A DNA stretch of 64,000 nt from CBFIGX01 sp965662265 (GTDB lineage Bacteria; Bacteroidota; Bacteroidia; Flavobacteriales; UBA7430), in the NCBI GenBank assembly GCA_965662265.1, contig CBFIGX010000008.1, forward strand, positions 33,715-97,714, in the 5' to 3' direction. This document shows, piece by piece, positions 9,139-17,128 of this stretch. The translations under genes were made by a program, and so were the position numbers. Numbering within the stretch: position 1 is the stretch's first letter; the number at the start of each line of letters is the position of its first letter. The notes under the pieces were generated by a model. It saw only the letters and a program-made list of their open reading frames with translations. It was not told where the DNA came from and made no database searches.

Positions 9139-9486
9139 TTTCTTGATGTTCTTTTCAATAACCGCAATTTCGTTATCGGAAAATTGACTAGTAATTCGCT
9201 TTAAGTTTTCCTTATCATAAATAGTATGATATACTTCGTGTGTTAGAGAAACTTTAAGTTTTCTTTCTGAAAGCAATCCAAGACATTTATTTAACTGATC
9301 TACAGAGAAACACTCTCTATTCATATAATCTTTTATCAGTTTAAATTTTTTGCTATCAGAGAATTTAATATCAATAGACTCATAAAGAGTAACAAACCGT
9401 TCATTTGAAACTGGAGTATCACAGTTAGCAGCAAAAGTATTGGCCATGAATAGTATTGAAAAAAGAAAAATTGAGAAGCGTATCAT
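9136..9486 (-). CDS. Small secreted protein, DUF4476-like
   Basis: 116 residues. Signal peptide ending at FAANC. The mature part has the pattern KFKLIKDYMNRECFSVDQLNKCLGLL ... EVYHTIYDKENLKRITSQF. This resembles the DUF4476 helical domain, which often carries the 'cf...Q' and 'Y..v.D..n' motifs. Function unknown. It is monocistronic, with a -7 box TAGATTTG upstream and its own terminator. The family call is by eye. Confidence 0.6.
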   Translation of the reverse strand: MIRFSIFLFSILFMANTFAANCDTPVSNERFVTLYESIDIKFSDSKKFKLIKDYMNRECFSVDQLNKCLGLLSERKLKVSLTHEVYHTIYDKENLKRITSQFSDNEIAVIEKNIKK

Positions 9487-9515
9487 ATCGTAATTTTTTA
9501 AACATTTTTAGATTA

Positions 9516-9523
9516 CAAATCTA
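9516..9523 (-). promoter_or_regulatory. Candidate -7 element for the DUF4476 gene
   Basis: TAGATTTG on the minus strand, 30 bases before the ATG. It is the same octamer as in front of pckA. No -33 element was recognised. Confidence 0.4.
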
Positions 9524-9565
9524 TAAAAAATAATATATATTCGCTCATACAAATACACCAAGCTT

Positions 9566-10915
9566 ATGTTAAAGCATATATTCATTATAGGAGCCGGCCG
9601 TTCTGCATCATCTTTAATAAAATATCTACTTGAAGAATCACATAATGAAAATTACTACATTAAATTAGGAGACACCGACTTATCTCTCGCTAAAAATAAA
9701 ATTGGTGCACACCCAAACGGAACGGCAATATTATTTGATGTTTTTAATGATACACAAAGACAATCAGAAATTGAAAAAGCTGATATAGTTGTTTCTATGC
9801 TACCAGCTCATCTCCATTTTAAAGTTGCAGAAGATTGTGTAAAATATCATACCAATTTAGTAACAGCTTCATACGTATCTAGTGAAATCTACTCTTTAAA
9901 TCAAGCTGCAAAAGAAAATGGTGTATTACTACTAAATGAAATTGGTTTAGACCCAGGTATAGACCATATGTCTGCCATGAAGGTAATCGACGAGATTAAG
10001 AATAAAGGTGGAGAACTGACTAGTTTTAAATCGTATTGTGGTGGTTTAGTTGCTCCAGAATTCGATACCAATCCATGGAGGTACAAATTTACTTGGAATC
10101 CTAGAAATGTTGTTTTAGCTGGGCAAGGTACTGCGCAATATATTGAAGACGGTAATCTAAAATATATTCCTTACGGACAGTTATTTAAAAGAACCGATGA
10201 CTTGTCTGTTTTAGAATATGGAGAATTTGAAGCCTATGCAAACAGAGATTCTTTGTCTTATAGAGAAGTTTATAAACTAGAAAATATACCAACATTACTT
10301 CGAGGTACATTAAGAAGACCAGGTTATGGCGAAGCGTGGGACTTGTTTGTCCAGCTAGGAATGACTGACGATAGCTTTAAGATGGATGTTACAGGAATGA
10401 CCTATAAAGATTTCTTTGTTTCGTTTATGGATAAAACAGACCTAAACATAAAAGAATACCTGAAAGCTACTTTTAACATCAGCGACTCTGTATATACTAA
10501 AATGGAATGGTTAGGCTTCTTTGAAGAAACAAAGATTGAATTAGATATGGCTAGCCCTGCTGAAGTTTTGCAAAAGATACTCGAAGTAAAATGGTTGTTA
10601 GAGAAAGAAGATAAGGATATGATTGTGATGCAACATCAGTTTATCTATACTTTAAATAATAAGCAACACGAATTACACGCTTCTTTTGTTACCCTTGGAG
10701 AAGATGATGTTTATACAGGTATGGCAAAAACGGTTGGACTACCTGTTGGTATTGCTACTAAACTTATTTTAAGTGATGCCATTAAAAGTAAAGGGGTGGT
10801 TTTACCTGTAATAAAAGAAATTTACGGCCCTGTATTGGATGAGTTAGAAGCACATGGCATTCGATTTGTAGAAGAAATAATCAGTGAATCTACAAATCTA
10901 AATAATAGTCTTTAG
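9566..10915 (+). CDS. Saccharopine dehydrogenase family protein
   Basis: 449 residues. The N-terminal Rossmann motif GAGRSASSLIKYLLE binds NAD(P). The saccharopine dehydrogenase core follows (SMLPAHLHFKVAEDC, NEIGLDPGIDHMSAM, YCGGLVAPEFDTNPWRYKFTW). This matches the lysine-forming saccharopine dehydrogenase / saccharopine reductase group, which acts in lysine breakdown via saccharopine. No lysine-ketoglutarate reductase gene is nearby, so the exact direction and substrate remain open. The 3' end overlaps trmN6 by 26 bases in convergent orientation. Confidence 0.85.
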   Translation: MLKHIFIIGAGRSASSLIKYLLEESHNENYYIKLGDTDLSLAKNKIGAHPNGTAILFDVFNDTQRQSEIEKADIVVSMLPAHLHFKVAEDCVKYHTNLVTASYVSSEIYSLNQAAKENGVLLLNEIGLDPGIDHMSAMKVIDEIKNKGGELTSFKSYCGGLVAPEFDTNPWRYKFTWNPRNVVLAGQGTAQYIEDGNLKYIPYGQLFKRTDDLSVLEYGEFEAYANRDSLSYREVYKLENIPTLLRGTLRRPGYGEAWDLFVQLGMTDDSFKMDVTGMTYKDFFVSFMDKTDLNIKEYLKATFNISDSVYTKMEWLGFFEETKIELDMASPAEVLQKILEVKWLLEKEDKDMIVMQHQFIYTLNNKQHELHASFVTLGEDDVYTGMAKTVGLPVGIATKLILSDAIKSKGVVLPVIKEIYGPVLDELEAHGIRFVEEIISESTNLNNSL

Positions 10916-11594
10916 TTAATGTTTTGTACTCTTTTGTGTATCTAGATTGATTATCATAAATACACAATTTTTCTAAAGATAAACTCTGCTTATCTTTTCC
11001 AAAAAAAAGTAAGCTTCGTTTGGTTTTTTTGTTGCCTTTTGAGCGTACGTCCATACGCTTATGAAGATGTCCATATGAACCTGATATCTCAATTAATTTA
11101 TTGGCTTGATTTAATGGCAAAATACAGGCAAAATAAGAGCAGTCTTTTCCTAAATCTCTCCATAAATTCATTAGGTGGTCTAAACGCAAACTTTCTTGAT
11201 GTCTAGCCAAGTTTTTAATTGGATTGCAAGACAAATAAGAATTGGTGAAATAAGGAGGATTTGTGATGATCAAATCAAATTTTTTATCGCAATGCCATGA
11301 ATTAATATCAGCATTGTGCAAGTCAATCCTATGAGCCCAATCAGAATTAAATACATTTCGTGACGCCTCATGGAATGCATTTTGATTTATTTCAACAGCA
11401 GTAATCTTGGATCTTTGCGAAGATTGTGCATACATTAGTGACAATAATCCTGTTCCTGTACCTATGTCAAGAACATCAATGTGTTTTATTGTAAATGAGT
11501 GAAGCCATGAGCCAAGTAAAATACCATCCGTTCCGACTTTCATCTCAGAGTGTTCTTGAAAAATATTAAACTCTTTAAATTTAAATAGGCTCAT
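10890..11594 (-). CDS. trmN6: tRNA1(Val) (adenine-37-N6)-methyltransferase TrmN6
   Basis: 234 residues. The SAM-binding motif is LDIGTGTGLLSLMYAQ, and the amino-methyltransferase catalytic motif is NPPYF (near residue 110). Both are characteristic of YfiC/TrmN6. It methylates A37 next to the anticodon. The start overlaps the end of the EamA permease gene by four bases, giving a two-gene operon. The 3' ends of this gene and the saccharopine dehydrogenase gene overlap. Confidence 0.85.
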   Translation of the reverse strand: MSLFKFKEFNIFQEHSEMKVGTDGILLGSWLHSFTIKHIDVLDIGTGTGLLSLMYAQSSQRSKITAVEINQNAFHEASRNVFNSDWAHRIDLHNADINSWHCDKKFDLIITNPPYFTNSYLSCNPIKNLARHQESLRLDHLMNLWRDLGKDCSYFACILPLNQANKLIEISGSYGHLHKRMDVRSKGNKKTKRSLLFFGKDKQSLSLEKLCIYDNQSRYTKEYKTLTKDYYLDL

Positions 11595-12472
11595 AAAGCT
11601 TCTTTAGATTTCATGTATGCATTTATGAGTATTGTTCCAATAATAATTACTACACCGTAATAAAACTCCAAAGTCATTACTTCGCTATCACCAAAAATTA
11701 ATATAGCAAGGATGATAGCATAAATAGGTTCCATATTAATACTAATGCTTACTGTAAATGGTGATAATACTTTTAACACCTCTATTCCCATCAAAAAAGC
11801 AAAGGCGGTACAAACCACACCTAATACGATCATGTAGAACCAATCTATTCCTATTGGTATTAGGTTGGTGAAATCTAATTGTTGTGTTAATGCCATAAAA
11901 ACAATCATTGTAATGGTACCACCTAACATTTCGTGGTAGGCTATTGTACTGGCAGAATGGTTTTGAATTAATTTTGCATTCCAAATAGAAAATATCGCGG
12001 CCATAAACGCTGATATTAAGCTTAATAGTATGCCTAAAGTATAGGCTTCTTCAAATGCAAATATGATATAGATTCCAGCTACCACTACTAAACCTAATAA
12101 TATTTCATAGAGCTTTACTTTTGATTTAAAAAAAAATGGTTCAATTAAAGCAACAAAAAGTGAGCATGATGCTAAACAACTTAATGTAACCGAAACATTA
12201 GAGACTTTTATAGCCTCAAAAAAAGTCAACCAATGAGCTGCTGTAATTAATCCTACAACCCACATCTGAAGCTTGTGTTTTATTGAGATTTTAGACCTAC
12301 TATTAAATAAAAACCTCCAAACTAATAATGTTAAGTATGCAATAAACATTCTCCCGACAACTATAGAAGAGGAGGGGAGTTGAATAAGTTTCCCTAAAAC
12401 TCCTGTAAATCCCCAAATTAAAACTGTTAAATGAAGAATGATGTAATACTTATATTTTGAGGCTATATTCAT
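11591..12472 (-). CDS. EamA / DMT-superfamily permease
   Basis: 293 residues with about ten hydrophobic helices arranged as two EamA halves, starting YYIILHLTVLIWGFTGVLGKLI and later FYMIVLGVVCTAFAFLMGIEVL. It is an inner-membrane metabolite transporter of unknown substrate. The neighbours do not reveal the cargo. It is separated from the upstream aminoacyltransferase gene by a terminator. Confidence 0.85.
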   Translation of the reverse strand: MNIASKYKYYIILHLTVLIWGFTGVLGKLIQLPSSSIVVGRMFIAYLTLLVWRFLFNSRSKISIKHKLQMWVVGLITAAHWLTFFEAIKVSNVSVTLSCLASCSLFVALIEPFFFKSKVKLYEILLGLVVVAGIYIIFAFEEAYTLGILLSLISAFMAAIFSIWNAKLIQNHSASTIAYHEMLGGTITMIVFMALTQQLDFTNLIPIGIDWFYMIVLGVVCTAFAFLMGIEVLKVLSPFTVSISINMEPIYAIILAILIFGDSEVMTLEFYYGVVIIIGTILINAYMKSKEAL

Positions 12473-12477
12473 TAAAA

Positions 12478-12508
12478 GAAAAAAAGTCCCACTTTTGGGG
12501 ACTTTTGA
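12478..12508 (-). terminator. Intrinsic terminator after the alpha-oxoamine synthase gene
   Basis: Stem AAAAGTCCC / GGGACTTTT around a short loop, with an A-run on the plus strand (U-run on the minus-strand transcript). It lies between the two minus-strand genes. Confidence 0.65.
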
Positions 12509-12524
12509 TTAAACTTCAATACGA

Positions 12525-13766
12525 TTAAACATTAGCAATTTCTTCAGAAATATACTCACCCCGTGCAAGCTTATCTTTAATTTCTGAGAAAGACTTAATT
12601 GTGTAGTCCACCTCATCAAGTGAATGAACAGCAGTAGGAATAAGCCTTAATAAAATAACGCCTTTAGGTACTACAGGATAAGTAACTATAGAACAAAATA
12701 TATTATAATTCTCTCTAAGGTCATAAGTTAAATTTGTAGCCTCTCCAACACCACCAGTAAGATAGACTGGTGTTACAGCAGATTCGGTGTTTCCTAACTC
12801 AAATCCAGCATTTCGGAGCCCTTTTTGGAGTGCATTAGCTATTTTCCAGAGTTTGTCTTTTTGCTCAGTTCCACGATTCATTATTTCAAGACGCTTAATG
12901 GCTCCAACAACTATAGGCATTGGTAAAGACTTTGCAAAGATTTGAGACCTCATGTTGTAACGAAGATATTCTATGACATCTGCAGTAGAAGAAATAAAGG
13001 CACCTATGGAAGCAAAAGACTTGGCGAAAGTTCCAAAATAAACATCAATAGCATCATTACACCCTAGTTCTTCACCAGTCCCTCGACCTTCAGCTCCCAT
13101 AGTACCAATTCCATGGGCATCGTCAACAAATAATCTAAAATTAAACTTACTTTTTAATGCGGTAATACCATTTAGATCACCTAGATCACCAGACATGCCG
13201 AAAACTCCTTCTGTAATAACAAGTATTGCTCCTCCTGTTTCAGAAATAATTTTTTCAGCTCTTAATAGTTGCTTTTCTAAATTAGAAATATCATTATGAG
13301 GAAAAACAAAACGCTTTCCCTGGTGTAATCTTACCCCATCAATGATACATGCGTGACATTCACTATCATAAACAATAACATCTTTTCTATCTACTAAAGC
13401 ATCAATTGCAGACACCATACCTTGGTAACCAAAATTCAATAATATAGAATCTTCTTTGTTTACATAGGCAGAGAGACCTTTTTCCAGAACTTCATGATAA
13501 TCAGTATTACCAGACATCATTCTGGAACCCATTGGGCTTCCTAAACCCCAATCCTTTGCAGCTTTGGTATCAGCTTCTCTTACTTCTGGATGATTGGAAA
13601 GGCCTAGATAATTATTAATACTCCAAGTCAGCACTTCCTTTCCCCTAAACACCATCTTACTTGCAATATCTCCCTCAAGTTTAGGATAAGTAAAATAACC
13701 GTGAGCATCCTTTGCGTGTTGTCCTAGGGGGCCACGATTTTCTTTAAGTTTTTCAAATAAATCCAT
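12525..13766 (-). CDS. Alpha-oxoamine synthase family PLP enzyme
   Basis: 413 residues, fold type I PLP enzyme. Motifs: SINNYLGLSNHPEV near the start, DSECHACIIDGVRL, VDDAHGIGTMG (PLP aspartate and histidine) and the Schiff-base lysine in GTFAKSFASIGAF. The family condenses an amino acid with an acyl-CoA or acyl-ACP. In Bacteroidota the candidates are serine palmitoyltransferase, the cysteate acyltransferase of sulfonolipid synthesis, and glycine C-acetyltransferase. I cannot separate these by eye. Strong upstream promoter and monocistronic arrangement suggest constitutive expression, as expected for a lipid-synthesis enzyme (inference). Confidence 0.8.
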   Translation of the reverse strand: MDLFEKLKENRGPLGQHAKDAHGYFTYPKLEGDIASKMVFRGKEVLTWSINNYLGLSNHPEVREADTKAAKDWGLGSPMGSRMMSGNTDYHEVLEKGLSAYVNKEDSILLNFGYQGMVSAIDALVDRKDVIVYDSECHACIIDGVRLHQGKRFVFPHNDISNLEKQLLRAEKIISETGGAILVITEGVFGMSGDLGDLNGITALKSKFNFRLFVDDAHGIGTMGAEGRGTGEELGCNDAIDVYFGTFAKSFASIGAFISSTADVIEYLRYNMRSQIFAKSLPMPIVVGAIKRLEIMNRGTEQKDKLWKIANALQKGLRNAGFELGNTESAVTPVYLTGGVGEATNLTYDLRENYNIFCSIVTYPVVPKGVILLRLIPTAVHSLDEVDYTIKSFSEIKDKLARGEYISEEIANV

Positions 13767-13789
13767 TATAATATCGTTTGGAATTTAGG

Positions 13790-13820
13790 CAAAAATACGA
13801 ATACATATAGACTAGCCAAA
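13790..13820 (-). promoter_or_regulatory. Promoter of the alpha-oxoamine synthase gene (TTTG-N19-TATTTTTG)
   Basis: On the minus strand TTTG (13820-13817) is followed exactly 19 bases later by TATTTTTG (13797-13790). This is a full match to the Bacteroidota primary-sigma consensus, ending 24 bases before the ATG. Confidence 0.75.
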
Positions 13821-13869
13821 ATAGTTTAGTAATAGTATAAAGATTCCGTGAAAATTTTCTTTAAAATTA

Positions 13870-13877
13870 TATCTTTG
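13870..13877 (+). promoter_or_regulatory. Candidate -7 element for the bamD operon
   Basis: TATCTTTG, perfect TAnnTTTG, only five bases before the bamD ATG. The transcript would be nearly leaderless. The -33 position holds GTG rather than TTG. Confidence 0.45.
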
Positions 13878-13881
13878 CAAG

Positions 13882-14670
13882 ATGACAAAAAAAAGTATTT
13901 TATTCCTTGGTATTATGTTGAGTTTATTATTCAACTCATGTGGGGATTATCAAAAAATTCTCAAAAGCGATAATTTAGATTACAAGTATACGAAAGCTGT
14001 AGAGTTTTATGAGTCAGGCGAATATATAAAGGCGTTTCCACTTTTCGATGAGCTTCTACTTCTTTACAGAGGTACAAACAAAGCGGAAGACGTATACTAT
14101 TACTACTGTCAAACTGAATACAACAAAGGCAACTTGATATCAGCGGCATATCATTTTAAAAATTTCTCCAACACCTACAAGGAAAATATAAATGCAGAAG
14201 AATGTGCATTTTTAGCTCTCAAATGTCATTACAGCATGTCACCAGCTTATCGCTTAGACCAAACAAATACTCTTAAAGCGCTTGATGAAATAGACATTTT
14301 TATAGACAGATTTCCCAACAGCATATACAAATCTGAATGTATTGCCCTAAGAGATAAACTGAACTATAAATTAGAATTGAAAAGTTTTGAAACAGCTAAA
14401 CTATATTACACAACAGAGTACTATAAAGCAGCTATTCACGCGTTCAATCTATTTCTTGAAGATTATCAAAATTCAACTTTTAAAGAAGAAATATTATTTT
14501 TACAATTAAGTTGCAATTTTATGCTGGCAAAAAATAGTGTTGAAGAGAAAAAAGAAAAAAGAATAAAAGACACTATTATAGCTTACAATCAATTTAAAAA
14601 CAGCTATCCAGAAAGTAAATTTTCAATTGAAGCAAAAAAAATATCTAAACAAATTAAACTGCTAAAATAA
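13882..14670 (+). CDS. bamD: Outer-membrane assembly lipoprotein BamD
   Basis: 262 residues. The lipoprotein signal has a lipobox at LFNSC (Cys20). TPR-type repeats follow throughout, for example YTKAVEFYESGEYIKAFPLFDELL and YYYCQTEYNKGNLISAAYHFKNF. BamD binds BamA in the beta-barrel assembly machine on the inner face of the outer membrane. It is first in a string with omega, coaBC, DUF4835 and recN, an order seen across Flavobacteriia. Confidence 0.92.
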   Translation: MTKKSILFLGIMLSLLFNSCGDYQKILKSDNLDYKYTKAVEFYESGEYIKAFPLFDELLLLYRGTNKAEDVYYYYCQTEYNKGNLISAAYHFKNFSNTYKENINAEECAFLALKCHYSMSPAYRLDQTNTLKALDEIDIFIDRFPNSIYKSECIALRDKLNYKLELKSFETAKLYYTTEYYKAAIHAFNLFLEDYQNSTFKEEILFLQLSCNFMLAKNSVEEKKEKRIKDTIIAYNQFKNSYPESKFSIEAKKISKQIKLLK

Positions 14671-14684
14671 GCACACATAAAACT

Positions 14685-15005
14685 ATGGATTATAAAAAAA
14701 CAAAAGCTGCGAAAACAACAACTACAAATAATAACAAAACATTTGAAGGCAAAGTTGGTAATATCTATGAAGCCATAGTAGCATTAGAAAAAAGGTCTAA
14801 TCAAATAAGTCAAGAACTAAAAGAAGAACTTCTTGCTAAACTTGATGAATTTGCTACGCACAATGATAATTTAGATGAAATCTTTGAGAATAAAGAACAA
14901 ATTGAAGTATCTAAATTTTACGAAAAACTACCTAAACCAACTCTTATTGCAATTCGTGAATTATTGGACGACGAACTATTCATTAAGTCTTCCAAGGAAG
15001 ATTAA
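14685..15005 (+). CDS. rpoZ: RNA polymerase omega subunit, Bacteroidota type
   Basis: 106 residues. The conserved core GNIYEAIVALEKRSNQISQELKEELLAKL, then FENKEQIEVSKFYEKLPKP, matches the Rpb6/omega-like protein that in Bacteroidota lies between bamD and coaBC. It differs from proteobacterial omega in having a C-terminal helical extension. The N-terminus is a Lys/Thr/Asn-rich low-complexity tail. It assists RNA polymerase assembly around the beta' subunit. Spacing is 14 bases after bamD and 8 before coaBC. Confidence 0.85.
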   Translation: MDYKKTKAAKTTTTNNNKTFEGKVGNIYEAIVALEKRSNQISQELKEELLAKLDEFATHNDNLDEIFENKEQIEVSKFYEKLPKPTLIAIRELLDDELFIKSSKED

Positions 15006-15013
15006 AGTAATCA

Positions 15014-16216
15014 ATGCTTAGTGGCAAAAAAATACTTTTAGGAATTACAGGTGGTATTGCCGCTTACAAGTCTGCTCACATAGTAAGAGAATTTATTAAG
15101 GCAGGTGCTGATGTCAAATGCATACAAACACCTGCATCAAAAGATTTTATTACACCACTTACACTTTCAACGCTTTCTAAAAACGAAGTATACTCTGAAT
15201 TTACAACTGATGAGGAGAATCCTAGGTGGAACGATCATGTTAGCCTAGGTTTATGGGCTGATATATTTATTATAGCACCAGCAACAGCAAACACATTAGC
15301 AAAAATGTGCCAAGGCATATGTGATAACTTGCTGATGGCTACATACCTATCTGCTAAATGCCCAGTCTATTTCGCACCAGCTATGGATCTTGACATGTTT
15401 AAACATAGCTCTACACAATTAAACGTCAATACGTTAATATCTTTTGGTAATAAATTAATTCCATCAGGATATGGCGAGTTAGCCAGTGGGTTATCAGGAG
15501 AAGGGAGGATGGCAGAGCCACCTGAAATTAAAAGTCAAATAATTAACGATTTAAATAGCCAACTTCCATTACATCTCCGTAAGGTATTAATTACTGCAGG
15601 CCCAACCTATGAAGCAATAGATCCAGTTAGATTTATCGGCAATCGTTCGTCTGGAAAAATGGGATGTGAATTAGCATTGAGTATGGCTAATAGAGGTGCG
15701 GAAGTAACTCTAATATTGGGCCCTTCCTCTCTCTCTCCTGAGCACAGCAATCTTAAAATAACCAGAGTGGAATCAGCAGAAGAAATGTATAACGAATGTT
15801 TTATTCACTTCAATTCCTGTGATATATTTATTGGCTCGGCAGCTGTATCAGACTATACACCTAATAAAACTTCGTCCAAAAAAATTAAAAAAGAAAATCG
15901 CGTACCACAAATCAATTTAGTAAAAACTAAAGATATTATTTCTAGTTTAGCCAAAAACAAAGACAAACAGTTTATGGTTGGTTTTGCACTAGAAACTGAT
16001 GACGAAATTAAGAATGCAACTTTAAAACTTCATAATAAAAATCTTGATTTAATTATCTTAAATTCGTTAAAGGATGAAGGTGCTGGTTTTGAAACTGATA
16101 CTAATAAAATAAGCGTTATATCTAAAGACAATAATATTTGTCATTACGAGTTAAAAAGTAAGAAAGATGTTGCAGAAGATATTACAAACACTATACTTAA
16201 TGAAATTAAATTTTAA
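15014..16216 (+). CDS. coaBC: Phosphopantothenoylcysteine decarboxylase / phosphopantothenate-cysteine ligase
   Basis: 400 residues, bifunctional. The N-terminal flavoprotein half (GITGGIAAYK; active-site His in NDHVSLGLWAD; PAMDLDM) decarboxylates phosphopantothenoylcysteine. The C-terminal half (LITAGPTYEAIDPVRFIGNRSSGKMG) ligates cysteine to phosphopantothenate using CTP. These are steps two and three of CoA synthesis. In the CoaC substrate clamp the expected ACG reads ASG (GELASGLSGEGRMAEP). The cysteine that is catalytic in the E. coli enzyme is therefore serine here. I believe this is shared by other Bacteroidota. The 3' end overlaps the DUF4835 start. Confidence 0.93.
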   Translation: MLSGKKILLGITGGIAAYKSAHIVREFIKAGADVKCIQTPASKDFITPLTLSTLSKNEVYSEFTTDEENPRWNDHVSLGLWADIFIIAPATANTLAKMCQGICDNLLMATYLSAKCPVYFAPAMDLDMFKHSSTQLNVNTLISFGNKLIPSGYGELASGLSGEGRMAEPPEIKSQIINDLNSQLPLHLRKVLITAGPTYEAIDPVRFIGNRSSGKMGCELALSMANRGAEVTLILGPSSLSPEHSNLKITRVESAEEMYNECFIHFNSCDIFIGSAAVSDYTPNKTSSKKIKKENRVPQINLVKTKDIISSLAKNKDKQFMVGFALETDDEIKNATLKLHNKNLDLIILNSLKDEGAGFETDTNKISVISKDNNICHYELKSKKDVAEDITNTILNEIKF

Positions 16217-17123
16217 AGTCATACTACCTTTTATATTTGCTCTATCTTCCTTAGCTAGCCAAGCTCAAGAATTAAACTGCAGATTGCAGATTAATTCTCA
16301 AAAAATCAAAGGAACCAACAGACAAATGTTTACCACTATGAGGACTACATTGTTTGAATTTATGAATAATACCAGATGGACTAATGATATTTTCTCTCAA
16401 GAAGAGCGAATAGAATGTAATATAACATTAAATCTTACTGAAAAAACTGGAGATACATATAAAGGGAATATATCTATCAAGTCAAGCAGGCCGATATATA
16501 GAACATCATATAATTCTCAAATGTTAAACATTATAGATTCAGATGTAAGGTTCGAATATGTAGAGAACGAAACACTTGAATTTAACGAACATAATCACGG
16601 CTCAAACTTAGTAGCAATTCTTGCTTATTACGCTTATATTATAATTGGTATAGATTATGACACATACTCAAACTTAGGAGGGGAACCTTATTACCTAAAA
16701 GCAAAGAAGATTTGCGACAATGCACAGTCAGATCAAAAAGCAAATGGTTGGAAATCGTTCGAGGGAACTTTTAATCGTTTTTGGCTTGTAGAAAACTTAT
16801 TGCACAACGACTTTAAACCTTTAAGAAATGCACTTCACATGTATCACCTTAACGGCTTAGATATACTAACAGAGCAATCAGAAATGGGAAGAGATGAAAT
16901 TACATCTGCTTTGTTTGAGGTTAAAAAATCTGCAGACAAAAAACAGAACTCGTACCTAACAAAAGTTTTTTTTGATGCTAAAGCAGATGAAATTACAAAG
17001 ATTTATTCTGATGGATTTATCACTAATAAAAATGAATTGGTCGATATGTTGAAGCAAATAGACCCAGCTAATTCTAATAAATGGGATAGAATACTTGAAG
17101 ACACCCAGAAAAGTGGTAGGTAA
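16200..17123 (+). CDS. DUF4835 family secreted protein
   Basis: I place the start at the ATG at 16200, where MKLNFKVILPFIFALSSLASQAQE forms a signal peptide. An earlier in-frame codon at 16167 lies deep inside coaBC. About 307 residues. The opening NCRLQINSQKIKGTNRQMFTTMRTTLFEFMNN is typical of DUF4835, a Bacteroidota-specific periplasmic or outer-membrane-associated protein of unknown function. It is almost always between coaBC and recN. It overlaps coaBC by 17 bases and lies five bases before recN. Confidence 0.85.
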   Translation: MKLNFKVILPFIFALSSLASQAQELNCRLQINSQKIKGTNRQMFTTMRTTLFEFMNNTRWTNDIFSQEERIECNITLNLTEKTGDTYKGNISIKSSRPIYRTSYNSQMLNIIDSDVRFEYVENETLEFNEHNHGSNLVAILAYYAYIIIGIDYDTYSNLGGEPYYLKAKKICDNAQSDQKANGWKSFEGTFNRFWLVENLLHNDFKPLRNALHMYHLNGLDILTEQSEMGRDEITSALFEVKKSADKKQNSYLTKVFFDAKADEITKIYSDGFITNKNELVDMLKQIDPANSNKWDRILEDTQKSGR

Positions 17124-17128
17124 ATTCT

